Source of the DNA: Serinicoccus profundi
Lineage (GTDB): Bacteria > Actinomycetota > Actinomycetes > Actinomycetales > Dermatophilaceae
DNA: 64,000 nt
NCBI RefSeq assembly: GCF_008001015.1
Contig: NZ_CP042862.1
Location: 2,790,001 to 2,854,000, forward strand
Direction: 5' to 3'
Shown here: positions 19,945 to 26,932 of the stretch, one piece after another
Layout of the letters: each line of letters begins with the position of its first letter
Position numbering within the stretch: position 1 is the stretch's first letter
Notes under the pieces: model-generated
Told to the model about the DNA's origin: nothing
The model's database searches: none
The model's input: only the letters and a program-made list of their open reading frames with translations
Position numbers and translations under genes: made by a program

Positions 19945-20601
19945 ATGGGCATACCTGAGGAGCAGCACCGAGATCAGGGGGAGGCATCTGGCCCCGGCTC
20001 ATCGCCGGGTGCCCAGCAGCGGCCAGCAGAACGCGTCGACGCCCCTCCGCTCCCCCGACCGTCGACGAGCCTGGAGGGCGAGGGCGGCTCGGGCCTTGAC
20101 GACAGGGACCGTCCGATGACGCTCATCAGCGGCCCGGCAGCCCAGGACACCCCGTCCTGGACTCCCCCGGCCGACCGGCGGGAGTCGGGACGTGCGGACA
20201 CCCCGCCGGCTCGAGGCACGGACACCGGGGAGGGTCGCGTCATGACCTTCTTCAGCACCACGACCCGCTCCGGGCGCTGGCCGGTCCCCGCGGTGCTGAC
20301 CATCGCCGGCGGCTTCTCCGAGACCACCCTCGACCTGCGCGAGGCGGACTTCAGCACGGAGGTGGTCGAGATTCGGCTCACCGACGTCTTCTCCAGCGCG
20401 GAGATCATCGTCCCTCGCGGCGTGGGGGTCGACCTGGCCGAGGGGTCGGCGATCTTCAGCGAGGTGAAGGGTGACTACGCCGGGGTCTCGGCTCCTGGTA
20501 TGCCGCGCGTCCGCATCGTGCACACGGGAGCTTTCTCGAGCGTCCGGATCCACACCCTTGCTCCTGGTGAGGCGAAGCGGAAGTGGTGGCACGGCAAGTA
20601 G
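19945..20601 (+). CDS. Hypothetical protein with LiaF-like C-terminal beta domain
   Basis: A 218-residue protein. The first about 100 residues are Pro/Gly/Arg-rich and probably disordered. From about residue 99 (VMTFFSTTTRSGRWPVP) a beta-rich domain resembles the C-terminal domain of LiaF/YvqF cell-envelope response proteins: alternating LDLREADF, EIRLTDVFSSAEIIVPRGVGVDL and VRIVHTGAFSSVRI. No transmembrane segment is present, unlike full-length LiaF. TACGGT lies six bases before the ATG, so a leaderless start is likely. Inference: an envelope-stress accessory. Confidence 0.6.
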   Translation: MGIPEEQHRDQGEASGPGSSPGAQQRPAERVDAPPLPRPSTSLEGEGGSGLDDRDRPMTLISGPAAQDTPSWTPPADRRESGRADTPPARGTDTGEGRVMTFFSTTTRSGRWPVPAVLTIAGGFSETTLDLREADFSTEVVEIRLTDVFSSAEIIVPRGVGVDLAEGSAIFSEVKGDYAGVSAPGMPRVRIVHTGAFSSVRIHTLAPGEAKRKWWHGK

Positions 20602-20735
20602 GTCCCGATCGTCCTGCCGACGCCTGGCGCTCTCCATCCTTGAGTGAGGGGTCGACCTCTGAGCTTCCCGCGGGTGGCTCGCTCGGCCGGCCTCCAGAAA
20701 ATTCTCTCGAGAAAGTCTCTGTGGCCCCTTGATGA

Positions 20736-20751
20736 TCGAACACTAGTTCGA
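20736..20751. promoter_or_regulatory. LexA/SOS box
   Basis: TCGAACACTAGTTCGA fits the mycobacterial LexA consensus TCGAAC-N4-GTTCGA perfectly. The dyad extends to nine bases per arm (20733-20754). The box ends just before the ATG of the 35-codon ORF, so LexA would cover its start. This is a pattern match only. Confidence 0.7.
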
Positions 20752-20753
20752 TC

Positions 20754-20861
20754 ATGCTCGACACCGACCCGCCCGGCAGCAACCCGCCCGACACCGACCC
20801 GCCCGACACCGACCCGCCCCAGCCCTGGACCGACACCCACGACGAACCCCCGCCCTTCTAG
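20754..20861 (+). CDS. 35-residue proline/aspartate-rich ORF downstream of SOS box (gene remnant?)
   Basis: ATG at 20754 to TAG at 20861. The peptide begins MLDTDPPGSNPPDTDPP, repeats the PPDTD unit, and ends WTDTHDEPPPF. I recall similar acidic, Pro-rich tails at the C-terminus of actinobacterial DUF222/HNH (13E12-type) endonucleases, and similar GAAC/GTTC palindromes upstream of those genes. This may therefore be a collapsed copy in which start and tail remain after an internal deletion. A genuine SOS micropeptide is the alternative. No ribosome site is visible. Confidence 0.35.
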   Translation: MLDTDPPGSNPPDTDPPDTDPPQPWTDTHDEPPPF

Positions 20862-20957
20862 ACCCTCACGCCAGGGCGCCCCAAGCCCGGGACAGCCGCG
20901 CGTGCGCCACTCCCCGCAGGTCCCGCCGCTCCCACCAGGCGACCGCCCGCTCCGCCC

Positions 20958-21632
20958 CTACGCGAGCCGCCTCAAGGGTTCGAGACCCTCGAGGATGAGA
21001 TCCAGGCCGAAGTGGAACTCCTGCGCTGGGTCGTAGCCGGCAGCGACGAGTGTCACGGCAGACTCGTGGAGGTAGGGAAACTCCTCCTGAGGCAGCTGCG
21101 GCAGGAAGACGTCCTCACCCGCGTCCGCGAACTCTTCGGCGGTGTCGAACGGCAGACTCGCCGCCTGGAGGGCGAAACCGTAGACGTAGCTGTCGAGCAG
21201 CCAGTTGGAGTGCGTCGCCATCACGACCGAGAAGCCGGCCCGCCGCAGGCACGCGACGACCGCCTCGTGATGACGGAGGTTGGCGGGGCCTGGTGAGGTC
21301 CGTGACTCCATCAAGCCGATCGCCCACGGATGGCGAGCGAGAACCTCGCGAGCAGAGACCGCCCGGCCCCGCATCGCCGACCGCCAGCCCGCCTCAGCAT
21401 CCGGCAGGTCGATCTCCTCGAAGACGCTGTCGATCATGGCGTCGAGCAGCTCCTCCTTGTTGGCCACGTAGTGGTACAGCGACATCGCACCAGACCCGAG
21501 CACGCCGGCCAGCCTGCGCATACTCAACCCGTCGACGCCCTCGCGATCGGCGAGCCGGATCGCCTCGACGACTACCCGCTGCTTGCTCAGCCCCTCGTCT
21601 GCGGGCGCCCGGCCCTGCTTCGTCCTCGGCAT
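20958..21632 (-). CDS. TetR-family transcriptional regulator
   Basis: A 224-residue repressor. The N-terminal helix-turn-helix is clear (VVVEAIRLADREGVDGLSMR, then MSLYHYVANKEELLDAMID, about 20-75). The C-terminal ligand domain resembles TetR_C_1 and has the acidic, Phe-rich end FGLDLILEGLEPL. The ATG at 21632 is preceded by GAGGAG at 21642-21637. It is divergent from the membrane protein/oxidoreductase operon, and the 137-base gap holds two palindromes, the expected arrangement for a repressor controlling itself and its neighbour. The ligand is unknown. Confidence 0.9.
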   Translation of the reverse strand: MPRTKQGRAPADEGLSKQRVVVEAIRLADREGVDGLSMRRLAGVLGSGAMSLYHYVANKEELLDAMIDSVFEEIDLPDAEAGWRSAMRGRAVSAREVLARHPWAIGLMESRTSPGPANLRHHEAVVACLRRAGFSVVMATHSNWLLDSYVYGFALQAASLPFDTAEEFADAGEDVFLPQLPQEEFPYLHESAVTLVAAGYDPAQEFHFGLDLILEGLEPLRRLA

Positions 21633-21666
21633 GCCACTCCTCGCCAGCTCGAACCTCTCTTGACAA

Positions 21667-21681
21667 CCGTACAGCGTACGG
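21667..21681. promoter_or_regulatory. Candidate TetR operator 1
   Basis: CCGTAC-AGC-GTACGG, a perfect dyad of six-base arms, directly follows TTGACA (21660-21665), which is a good -35 sequence. A repressor bound here would block a promoter using it. It shares the GTAC core with the second site. Confidence 0.55.
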
Positions 21682-21699
21682 GCAGAGTGCGTCATGTGA

Positions 21700-21718
21700 C
21701 GTACACGTACGGTGTACG
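21700..21718. promoter_or_regulatory. Candidate TetR operator 2
   Basis: CGTACAC-GTACG-GTGTACG is a dyad with seven-base arms, 18 bases after operator 1, between the divergent tetR and the membrane-protein operon. The GTAC-rich half-sites are unusual in this GC-rich region. Confidence 0.55.
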
Positions 21719-21769
21719 ACGAACAGCCAGGGGCTGAGCGCATCGGCGCTCGACCCGTAGGAGGCTCCC

Positions 21770-22597
21770 GTGGAGCGACGACATCAGACAGCCACCCACC
21801 CCCGCCCGCGGCGACCCCTGCCCCACGAGCCGGCGACCCGAACGCCCGAGACTCCCACGGCAGCAGGGGCACCCGAGACGTGCACGACGGCCGAGGCCGC
21901 CGCGAGAAGGGTCGTGGGCGCGACGGCGATCGCGCTCGCCCTCTCGATGGCATTCCAGAACGCGTTCTTCGCCTGGGTCGGGGCTCCTGGCTACGGCGAC
22001 CCGATCGAGGAGGTGCTCTCCTTCCACACCCATCACCGCCTCGCCGTCGCGGTCGCCGTGGGGCACGAGGCGCTCAACCTCCCGCTGCTCCTTAGGTTCC
22101 TCGCAGGCCTCCACGGGCTGGTCGGGCGGCGCGGGGGTCGCGGCGCGGACTGGTCGCGCCTCGCCGTGGCCGCGGGCGCCGCTGCCTCAGCAGCCCTCGC
22201 GCTCTACTCCGTCCTGTGGATCGGGGTGGTGCTGTCCGCCAGCGACCTCACCGCACCGAGCCCGGTGTTCCAGCTCGCCTGGCAGTTGCACGCCGCAGCC
22301 TTCGCACTGGCCCTGCCCGCGCTCGGCACGACGGCCATCGGCGCAGCGCTCGCCACGCACGCGAGCCACCTCACCCCCGGATGGCAGCGTCTGCTCGGTC
22401 TGACCGGCGGAGCCCTGCTGCTCCTCACCGGGGGCGCCAGCCTCGCCATCGCGGACGGCTCCCCGCTGCTCTTCGTCGGCCTGCCCGGCCTTCTCGCCTG
22501 GCTCGTCTGGCTGCTCGCGACCGGCATACGCCTGGTGCGCACCCGCCCCTCCCACCGACCCGACCACCACGCATCGACCCCCGAGGAGGACTCATGA
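21770..22597 (+). CDS. Polytopic membrane protein in TetR-controlled operon
   Basis: A 275-residue protein with a hydrophilic N-terminus of about 45 residues, then about six hydrophobic segments (including TAIALALSMAFQNAFFAWVG, AVAAGAAASAALALYSVLW and LLLLTGGASLAI). I do not recognise the family. The GTG start at 21770 follows GGAGG at 21760-21764. Its stop overlaps the ATG of the oxidoreductase gene (ATGA). Divergent TetR and downstream redox gene suggest a role in handling a small hydrophobic or reactive compound; this is inferred. Confidence 0.65.
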   Translation: MERRHQTATHPRPRRPLPHEPATRTPETPTAAGAPETCTTAEAAARRVVGATAIALALSMAFQNAFFAWVGAPGYGDPIEEVLSFHTHHRLAVAVAVGHEALNLPLLLRFLAGLHGLVGRRGGRGADWSRLAVAAGAAASAALALYSVLWIGVVLSASDLTAPSPVFQLAWQLHAAAFALALPALGTTAIGAALATHASHLTPGWQRLLGLTGGALLLLTGGASLAIADGSPLLFVGLPGLLAWLVWLLATGIRLVRTRPSHRPDHHASTPEEDS

Positions 22598-23631
22598 GCA
22601 CCGAGCTCGAGCCAGCTGCGAACCACCCGACACCTGAGGCGAGAACCACCGGCACGACGATGATGCGGGCCGTCGTACAGCGCCGGTACGGCCCGCCCTC
22701 GGTCCTCGAGCCGTCCACGGTCGCGCGACCCGTGCCCCGCCGAGGCGAGGCCCTGGTCCGGGTGGGCGCGGCCTCGGTCCACCCTGGCGGCTACTTCGTC
22801 ATGACCGGTGAGCCGTATGTCGCGCGCCTCGCCTTCGGACTCCGGCGGCCGCGTCAGGGCATCCCCGGCATGGACCTGGCCGGCGAGGTGGTGGCCGTGA
22901 GTGAGGGCGTCACGAGCGTGACCCCCGGCGAGCAGGTGTTCGGCTGGAGCACCAGAGGGGCGCTCGCGGAGTATGCCTGTGTCCCGGCCGGTCATCTCGT
23001 GCCCCGGCCGCCCGACCTGTCCGTCGCCGAGGCGGCGGCCGTGCCCACGTCAGGCATGACGGCGCTGCAGGCCGTGCGGGACGTCGCCCACGTCCGACCC
23101 GGCCAGCGGGTGCTGGTCATCGGCGCCTCGGGCGGCGTGGGGTCGTTCGCCGTGCAGATCGCCACCGCTCTCGACGCCCAGGTGACGGGAGTATGCAGCG
23201 CCCGCAACGTCGACCTGGTCCGCTCCCTCGGTGCCGAGCATGTCGTGGACTACGCGAGCACCGACGTCACCCTCGGCGAGGAGCGCTACGACGTCATCCT
23301 CGACAACGTGGAGGCCCAGCCGCTGGCGACCGTCCGCCGCATCCTGACCCCCACCGGCACCCTCATCCCCAACAGCGGCCACGGCGGCCGCTGGCTCGGG
23401 CCCATCGGTCGCATCCTCACCGCACGCATGCTGTCCGTCGTCAGCCGACAACAGCTCAAGCCCTTCCTCTCGCTCGGGAAGCGCAAGGATCTGCTCACCC
23501 TGGCCGGCCTGCTCGCGACCGGGCAGATCCGACCCGTCATCGACCGCACCTACCCCCTCGACGACGCGGCCGAGGCCCTGCGCCACGTCGGCGCCGGGCA
23601 TACCCGGGGCAAGGTCGTGATCACCCTCTGA
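22594..23631 (+). CDS. Zinc-lacking MDR-family NAD(P)-dependent oxidoreductase (quinone oxidoreductase type)
   Basis: A 345-residue medium-chain dehydrogenase/reductase. Family blocks: MRAVVQRRYGPPSVLE at about 24, PGMDLAGEVVAV, PTSGMTALQAVRDVA, the nucleotide-binding GASGGVGSFAVQIA (about 172-185) and the C-terminal VIDRTYPLDDAAEALRHVG with GHTRGKVVI. No structural zinc Cys cluster is present, which fits the quinone-reductase/enoyl-reductase branch. It overlaps the preceding membrane protein gene by ATGA. Known relatives reduce quinones or alpha,beta-unsaturated carbonyls. The TetR context suggests induction by such a compound. Confidence 0.85.
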   Translation: MSTELEPAANHPTPEARTTGTTMMRAVVQRRYGPPSVLEPSTVARPVPRRGEALVRVGAASVHPGGYFVMTGEPYVARLAFGLRRPRQGIPGMDLAGEVVAVSEGVTSVTPGEQVFGWSTRGALAEYACVPAGHLVPRPPDLSVAEAAAVPTSGMTALQAVRDVAHVRPGQRVLVIGASGGVGSFAVQIATALDAQVTGVCSARNVDLVRSLGAEHVVDYASTDVTLGEERYDVILDNVEAQPLATVRRILTPTGTLIPNSGHGGRWLGPIGRILTARMLSVVSRQQLKPFLSLGKRKDLLTLAGLLATGQIRPVIDRTYPLDDAAEALRHVGAGHTRGKVVITL

Positions 23632-23726
23632 CGGGCCTGCCAGCACACCGACGACACCCGCACGCCCCGGACCCGACGCCCTCGTGACCCAGGGCCGGAC
23701 CCACCCGCGACTCGAGAGAAGGACCC

Positions 23727-24248
23727 ATGACCCTCCGGCGACCCACCCCCGCCCCGCTCGACACCCCACCCGTCCCCGTGCAGGCCAAGCTCGCAGCAGC
23801 CTGGACCAGCCTCATGTTCCTCTACGTCTACGTCGACCTTCTCGCCTTCTACAAGCCCGGGGTCGTCGAAGACATCCTGGCCGGCGTCGTCTGGGAGTTC
23901 GAGGTCACCTCGACGTGGGCGAGCACAGCGCTGACCCTGCTGGCGATCCCGATCCTCATGGTCATGCTGTCCATGTCGCTGCCTGCTCGGGCCAACCGCA
24001 TCACGAACCTCGTCGCAGCCTCGGTCCAGATCCCCTTCGCCGGATTCAACGCGGTGGGCCAGGTGGGCGAGCCCTGGATGTTCTTCTACCTCCTCGGCGT
24101 CACGCTGGAGATGCTCGTCCTCGCCCTCATCCTGCGCTGGGCCTGGACCTGGCCCCGGAGCACCGCACGGGCGGCGGCGACGGGCGCCGACGCCGACGGC
24201 GCACGGGCCCGCTCGAGCGGCGACGAGGGCGTGCCCCACGTGGTCTGA
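23727..24248 (+). CDS. DUF6326-like four-helix membrane protein
   Basis: A 173-residue protein with about four hydrophobic segments: AWTSLMFLYVYVDLLAFY, STALTLLAIPILMVMLSMSL, LVAASVQIPFAGFNAVG and WMFFYLLGVTLEMLVLALIL. The motif FLYVYVDLLAFYKPG after the N-terminal helix is typical of the DUF6326 group as I recall it. The hydrophilic C-terminus is Ala/Asp-rich. AGAGAAGGA at 23713-23721 precedes the ATG. It is 95 bases after the oxidoreductase gene and probably in the same TetR-controlled operon. Function unknown. Confidence 0.7.
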   Translation: MTLRRPTPAPLDTPPVPVQAKLAAAWTSLMFLYVYVDLLAFYKPGVVEDILAGVVWEFEVTSTWASTALTLLAIPILMVMLSMSLPARANRITNLVAASVQIPFAGFNAVGQVGEPWMFFYLLGVTLEMLVLALILRWAWTWPRSTARAAATGADADGARARSSGDEGVPHVV

Positions 24249-24265
24249 CCCGCGGGCACGCGCGG

Positions 24266-24338
24266 TGGGCCCCGTGGGGCTCGAACCCACAACCTACGGA
24301 TTAAAAGTCCGCAGCTCTGCCAATTGAGCTAGAGGCCC
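24266..24338 (-). tRNA. tRNA-Lys (anticodon TTT)
   Basis: The minus strand folds as a full cloverleaf of 73 bases. The acceptor GGGCCTC pairs with the 3' GGGGCCC, the D-arm is AGCTCAATTGGCAGAGCT, the anticodon loop is CTTTTAA, and the T-arm contains GGTTCGAGCC. The discriminator is A and CCA is not encoded. It is a single tRNA between the DUF6326 gene and marR. Confidence 0.96.
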
Positions 24339-24441
24339 GCGCGCCGAGCCCGACAAGCCAGGCACGGGCGCGACGCACCAGCGTACCCACCCACCGGTCG
24401 TCCGCCCGCCTCCCCCGAGGCGCGCGTGACCGGCCACCAGC

Positions 24442-24918
24442 TCAGCCCGCCCGGTGCCCCGCGGTCCGCTCCAGCACCCGGGTCAGCACCTGCATGAGCG
24501 CCTCGCGCTCTTGCTCGCTCATCCCGTCGAGAAAGACCTGACGCACGGTGCGCACGTGGTCCGGGGCGGCCCCGTCCAACGCCTCACGACCGGCCGGCGT
24601 CAGCACGACGAACGACCCACGCCCGTCCTCGGCGCACTCGACCTTCTCGACCAGACCCCGCGCGCCCATCCGCCGCAGGTGGTGCGACAGACGCGAGCGC
24701 TCCCAGTGCATCTGCTCCGCCAGCACGGAGACCCGCAACCGCCCCTCCCCCGACTCCGACAGCCGCACCAGGGTCTCGAAGTCCTGCAACGACAGGTCGC
24801 TGTCCTCGTGCAGGGCACGGCCCATCGCCGCTGGTAGCTCGGTCTGCACCCGGAGCCAGGCGCGCCACAGGTCCATCTCGGCCTCATCGAGCCACGGGGT
24901 CGGGGAATGCGTGGACAT
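24442..24918 (-). CDS. MarR-family transcriptional regulator
   Basis: A 158-residue winged-helix regulator. The recognition region is LRVSVLAEQMHWERSRLSHH then LRRMGARGLVEKVECAEDGR (about 62-100), where the D-x-R wing motif is seen as EDGRGSFVVLTPAG. The N- and C-terminal helices form the dimer interface. The start has no ribosome site, but TAACCT stands six bases upstream (24930-24925), which indicates a leaderless transcript. It is divergent from the YceI gene, and palindromes in the 81-base gap are its likely operators. Confidence 0.9.
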   Translation of the reverse strand: MSTHSPTPWLDEAEMDLWRAWLRVQTELPAAMGRALHEDSDLSLQDFETLVRLSESGEGRLRVSVLAEQMHWERSRLSHHLRRMGARGLVEKVECAEDGRGSFVVLTPAGREALDGAAPDHVRTVRQVFLDGMSEQEREALMQVLTRVLERTAGHRAG

Positions 24919-24933
24919 GGTCCCAGGTTAGCA

Positions 24934-24954
24934 CTTGCGTGACACGTCACCAAG
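24934..24954. promoter_or_regulatory. Candidate MarR operator 1
   Basis: CTTGCGTGACACGTCACCAAG is an imperfect dyad built on CTTG..GTGAC/GTCAC..AAG. It lies between the divergent marR and yceI starts. Confidence 0.45.
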
Positions 24955-24966
24955 ATCTAGAGTCTT

Positions 24967-24982
24967 GGTTGACAGTTCAACC
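24967..24982. promoter_or_regulatory. Candidate MarR operator 2
   Basis: GGTTGA-CAGT-TCAACC is a perfect six-base-arm dyad of the TTGA/TCAA kind commonly bound by MarR proteins, 17 bases before the YceI ATG. It includes a TTGACA hexamer (24969-24974). Confidence 0.55.
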
Positions 24983-24999
24983 ACCGAGAGGACATCACC

Positions 25000-25566
25000 A
25001 TGACCGACGTCACCACCACCGCCACCCCCCTCCGCGAGCTCGACGGCACCTACGCCATCGACCCCTCGCACACCCGCATCGGCTTCTCCGCCCGCCACGC
25101 GATGGTCACCAAGGTCCGCGGCGCCTTCAACGAGGTCGAGGGCAGCGCCACCACCGGCCCCGACCTGCAGGGCGCCCGCATCGAGGTCACCATGCAGGTC
25201 GCCTCGATCGACACCCGCTCCGCCGACCGCGACGGCCACCTGAAGTCGGCCGACTTCTTCGACGTCGAGACCTACCCGACGATCACCTTCGCCTCGACCG
25301 AGGTCACCGCCGTGGACAGCGACACGCTGCGCGTCACCGGCGACCTCACGATCAAGGATGTCACCCGCCCGGTCACGATCGACTTCGAGTACGCCGGCGC
25401 CGCGACCGATCCGTTCGGCAACCAGCGTGTCGGGTTCGAGGGCTCCACGGTCGTCAACCGCAAGGACTTCGGTCTCACCTGGAACGCCGCGCTCGAGACC
25501 GGTGGTGTGCTGGTCGCCGAGAAGGCTACTCTTGAGTTCGAGATCTCGGCCATCAAGTCGGCCTGA
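25000..25566 (+). CDS. YceI-family protein
   Basis: A 188-residue lipocalin-like beta-barrel protein. Typical blocks: LDGTYAIDPSHTRIGFSARH near the start, VRGAFNEVEG, SIDTRSADRDGHLKSADFFD and YPTITFASTEV. Then come the L-T-I-K-D-V-T-R-P-V strand, a GFEG turn, VVNRKDFGLTWNAALETGG and the VAEKATLEFEI end. Relatives bind isoprenoid chains such as polyprenyl quinone precursors. No signal peptide is seen, so it should be cytosolic. GAGAGGA at 24986-24992 is the ribosome site. The divergent marR and the TTGA dyads imply repression by MarR. Confidence 0.92.
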   Translation: MTDVTTTATPLRELDGTYAIDPSHTRIGFSARHAMVTKVRGAFNEVEGSATTGPDLQGARIEVTMQVASIDTRSADRDGHLKSADFFDVETYPTITFASTEVTAVDSDTLRVTGDLTIKDVTRPVTIDFEYAGAATDPFGNQRVGFEGSTVVNRKDFGLTWNAALETGGVLVAEKATLEFEISAIKSA

Positions 25567-25580
25567 TCTCCCCCGCTCTC

Positions 25581-25610
25581 CCCCGGGCCGTGCCTGCAAC
25601 CGGCCCGGGG
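25581..25610 (+). terminator. Terminator hairpin after yceI
   Basis: Perfect ten-base arms CCCCGGGCCG and CGGCCCGGGG around a ten-base loop, 14 bases after the YceI stop. No T-tract. Confidence 0.65.
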
Positions 25611-25617
25611 TGAGCGA

Positions 25618-25654
25618 CGGCCCCGCCGGACCTGTGACCCGGCGGGGCCGTTGT
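25618..25654. terminator. Second strong hairpin between convergent yceI and aldo/keto reductase
   Basis: Perfect 12-base arms CGGCCCCGCCGG and CCGGCGGGGCCG around a nine-base loop, then TTGT on the plus strand. It probably serves both converging transcripts. Confidence 0.7.
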
Positions 25655-25676
25655 CATGCTCGGGGTATGCCGCGGC

Positions 25677-26519
25677 TCAGCTGCGGAACTGCGTGAACTC
25701 CGCGGTCTGCGGGTCCGGGAACATCCGCTCGGCGGTGTCCAGACCGTTGATCGCGGCCATCTGCGCCTCGTCCAGCTCGAAGCCGAAGACGTCGGCGTTG
25801 GAGACGATGCGCTCGGGGGTCGCGGACTTCGGGATGACGATGCGCCCCTCCTGCAGGTGCCAGCGGATGACGACCTGGGCGGGGCTCACGCCGTGCGCCT
25901 GCGCCGCCTCGGTGACCGGCGCGAGCTCGAGGTCCGCGCCCTGGCCGATCGGGGCATACGCCTCGACCGCCAGCCCGGCCTCACGCGAGGCACGCTGGGT
26001 GTCGGGCTGCTGGAAGGACGGGTGGACCTCGATCTGGTTGACCGCCGGCGTCACCGAGGCGTCGCGCAGCAGCTCGGCGAGGTGGTCGGGGAGGAAGTTG
26101 GAGACGCCGATCGCGCGCACGGCGCCCTCGGCATACAGCTCCTGGAAGACCTCCCAGGTCTGCGGCGCGAGGCCCTTGCCCGGGACCGGCCAGTGGATGA
26201 GGTAGAGGTCGACGGCGTCCACGCCCAGCGCCTCGCGGGAGGCCTCGGCGGCCGCGCGGGCGCGCTCGCGGCCCTGGTCGCCGTTGCGCAGCTTGGTGGT
26301 GAGGAAGACCTCCTCGCGCGGCAGCCCGCTCGCGCGCAGCGCCGCGCCGACGCCGGCCTCGTTGTAGTAGCCCGCCGCCGTGTCGATGTGCCGGTAGCCC
26401 GCCTCGAGCGCAGCCTCGACGACCCGCTGGGTCTCCGCCTCGTCGACCTGGAAGGTGCCGAAGCCGAGCTGCGGGATGGTGATGTCGTTGTTGAGGGTGA
26501 TGGTTGGCTGACTCGTCAT
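25677..26519 (-). CDS. Aldo/keto reductase (2,5-diketo-gluconate reductase type)
   Basis: A 280-residue NADPH-dependent carbonyl reductase of the (beta/alpha)8 AKR family. The catalytic tetrad is complete: Asp46 and Tyr51 in HIDTAAGYYNEA, Lys76 in LTTKL and His109 in LYLIHWP. The family signatures GVSNF and the C-terminal NADPH-binding IPKSATPERI are present. The ATG at 26519 was chosen because TATCGT lies seven bases upstream (26532-26527), giving a leaderless start; a GTG at 26528 would lie within that promoter. Divergent from a small hypothetical gene. Substrate range cannot be predicted. Confidence 0.93.
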   Translation of the reverse strand: MTSQPTITLNNDITIPQLGFGTFQVDEAETQRVVEAALEAGYRHIDTAAGYYNEAGVGAALRASGLPREEVFLTTKLRNGDQGRERARAAAEASREALGVDAVDLYLIHWPVPGKGLAPQTWEVFQELYAEGAVRAIGVSNFLPDHLAELLRDASVTPAVNQIEVHPSFQQPDTQRASREAGLAVEAYAPIGQGADLELAPVTEAAQAHGVSPAQVVIRWHLQEGRIVIPKSATPERIVSNADVFGFELDEAQMAAINGLDTAERMFPDPQTAEFTQFRS

Positions 26520-26551
26520 GCATTCCACGATACGTCGGGCACACTGGAGGT

Positions 26552-26932
26552 ATGTCGTGGGATGACCTGCCCGACGACCCCGAGCACGAGCGCTGGGACC
26601 GTCAGGACGAGGCGGCCGCCCACCTGCAGCTCACCCGGCACCTGCAGGTGCAGCTGCCGGGCCTCGTCGCGCGCCGGGTGCCGGTGCGGGGCGTCACCCC
26701 CGGGCCGACCCAGGGCGTAGGACGCCTCCGGCTCGCCGACTCCACGACCTTCCTCGTCGGGGGTGCCGCACCGGGCGACCTCGGCCGCATCGTGCGGGCG
26801 CTCCACGACAAGTACGCCATCACCCTCTCCCGCTGGGAGCACCGCGACGACCGGCTGCTCCTCACCCTCGGCGGCGTGCCCGGGCGCACGCCCGTGCAGA
26901 TCTGGCTCATCGGCCCCGACCAGCCGGACTAG
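26552..26932 (+). CDS. Conserved hypothetical protein
   Basis: A 126-residue soluble protein beginning MSWDDLPDDPEHERWDRQDE, with a middle beta strand set (GRLRLADSTTFLVGGAAPG), then LGRIVRALHDKYAITLSRWE and a C-terminal QIWLIGPDQPD. No family recognised. GGAGG abuts the ATG too closely to be a normal ribosome site. CACACT six bases upstream fits a leaderless promoter. Its stop overlaps the stop of the convergent pabAB gene by four bases. Confidence 0.7.
   Translation: MSWDDLPDDPEHERWDRQDEAAAHLQLTRHLQVQLPGLVARRVPVRGVTPGPTQGVGRLRLADSTTFLVGGAAPGDLGRIVRALHDKYAITLSRWEHRDDRLLLTLGGVPGRTPVQIWLIGPDQPD

Larger units (their letters stand above)
20602..20957. other. 356-base gap holding an SOS box and a proline-rich mini-ORF
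   Basis: The gap lies between the LiaF-like gene and the convergent tetR. It contains the LexA-type palindrome and the 35-codon ORF listed separately. The rest (20602-20735 and 20862-20957) shows no recognisable gene or clear hairpin. Confidence 0.6.

Noticed and set aside
20677-20718. CTCTCGAG-like dyad near an A/T patch as an operator
   Set aside because: The arms (TTCTC/GAGAA) do not align symmetrically, and no adjacent gene start fits.
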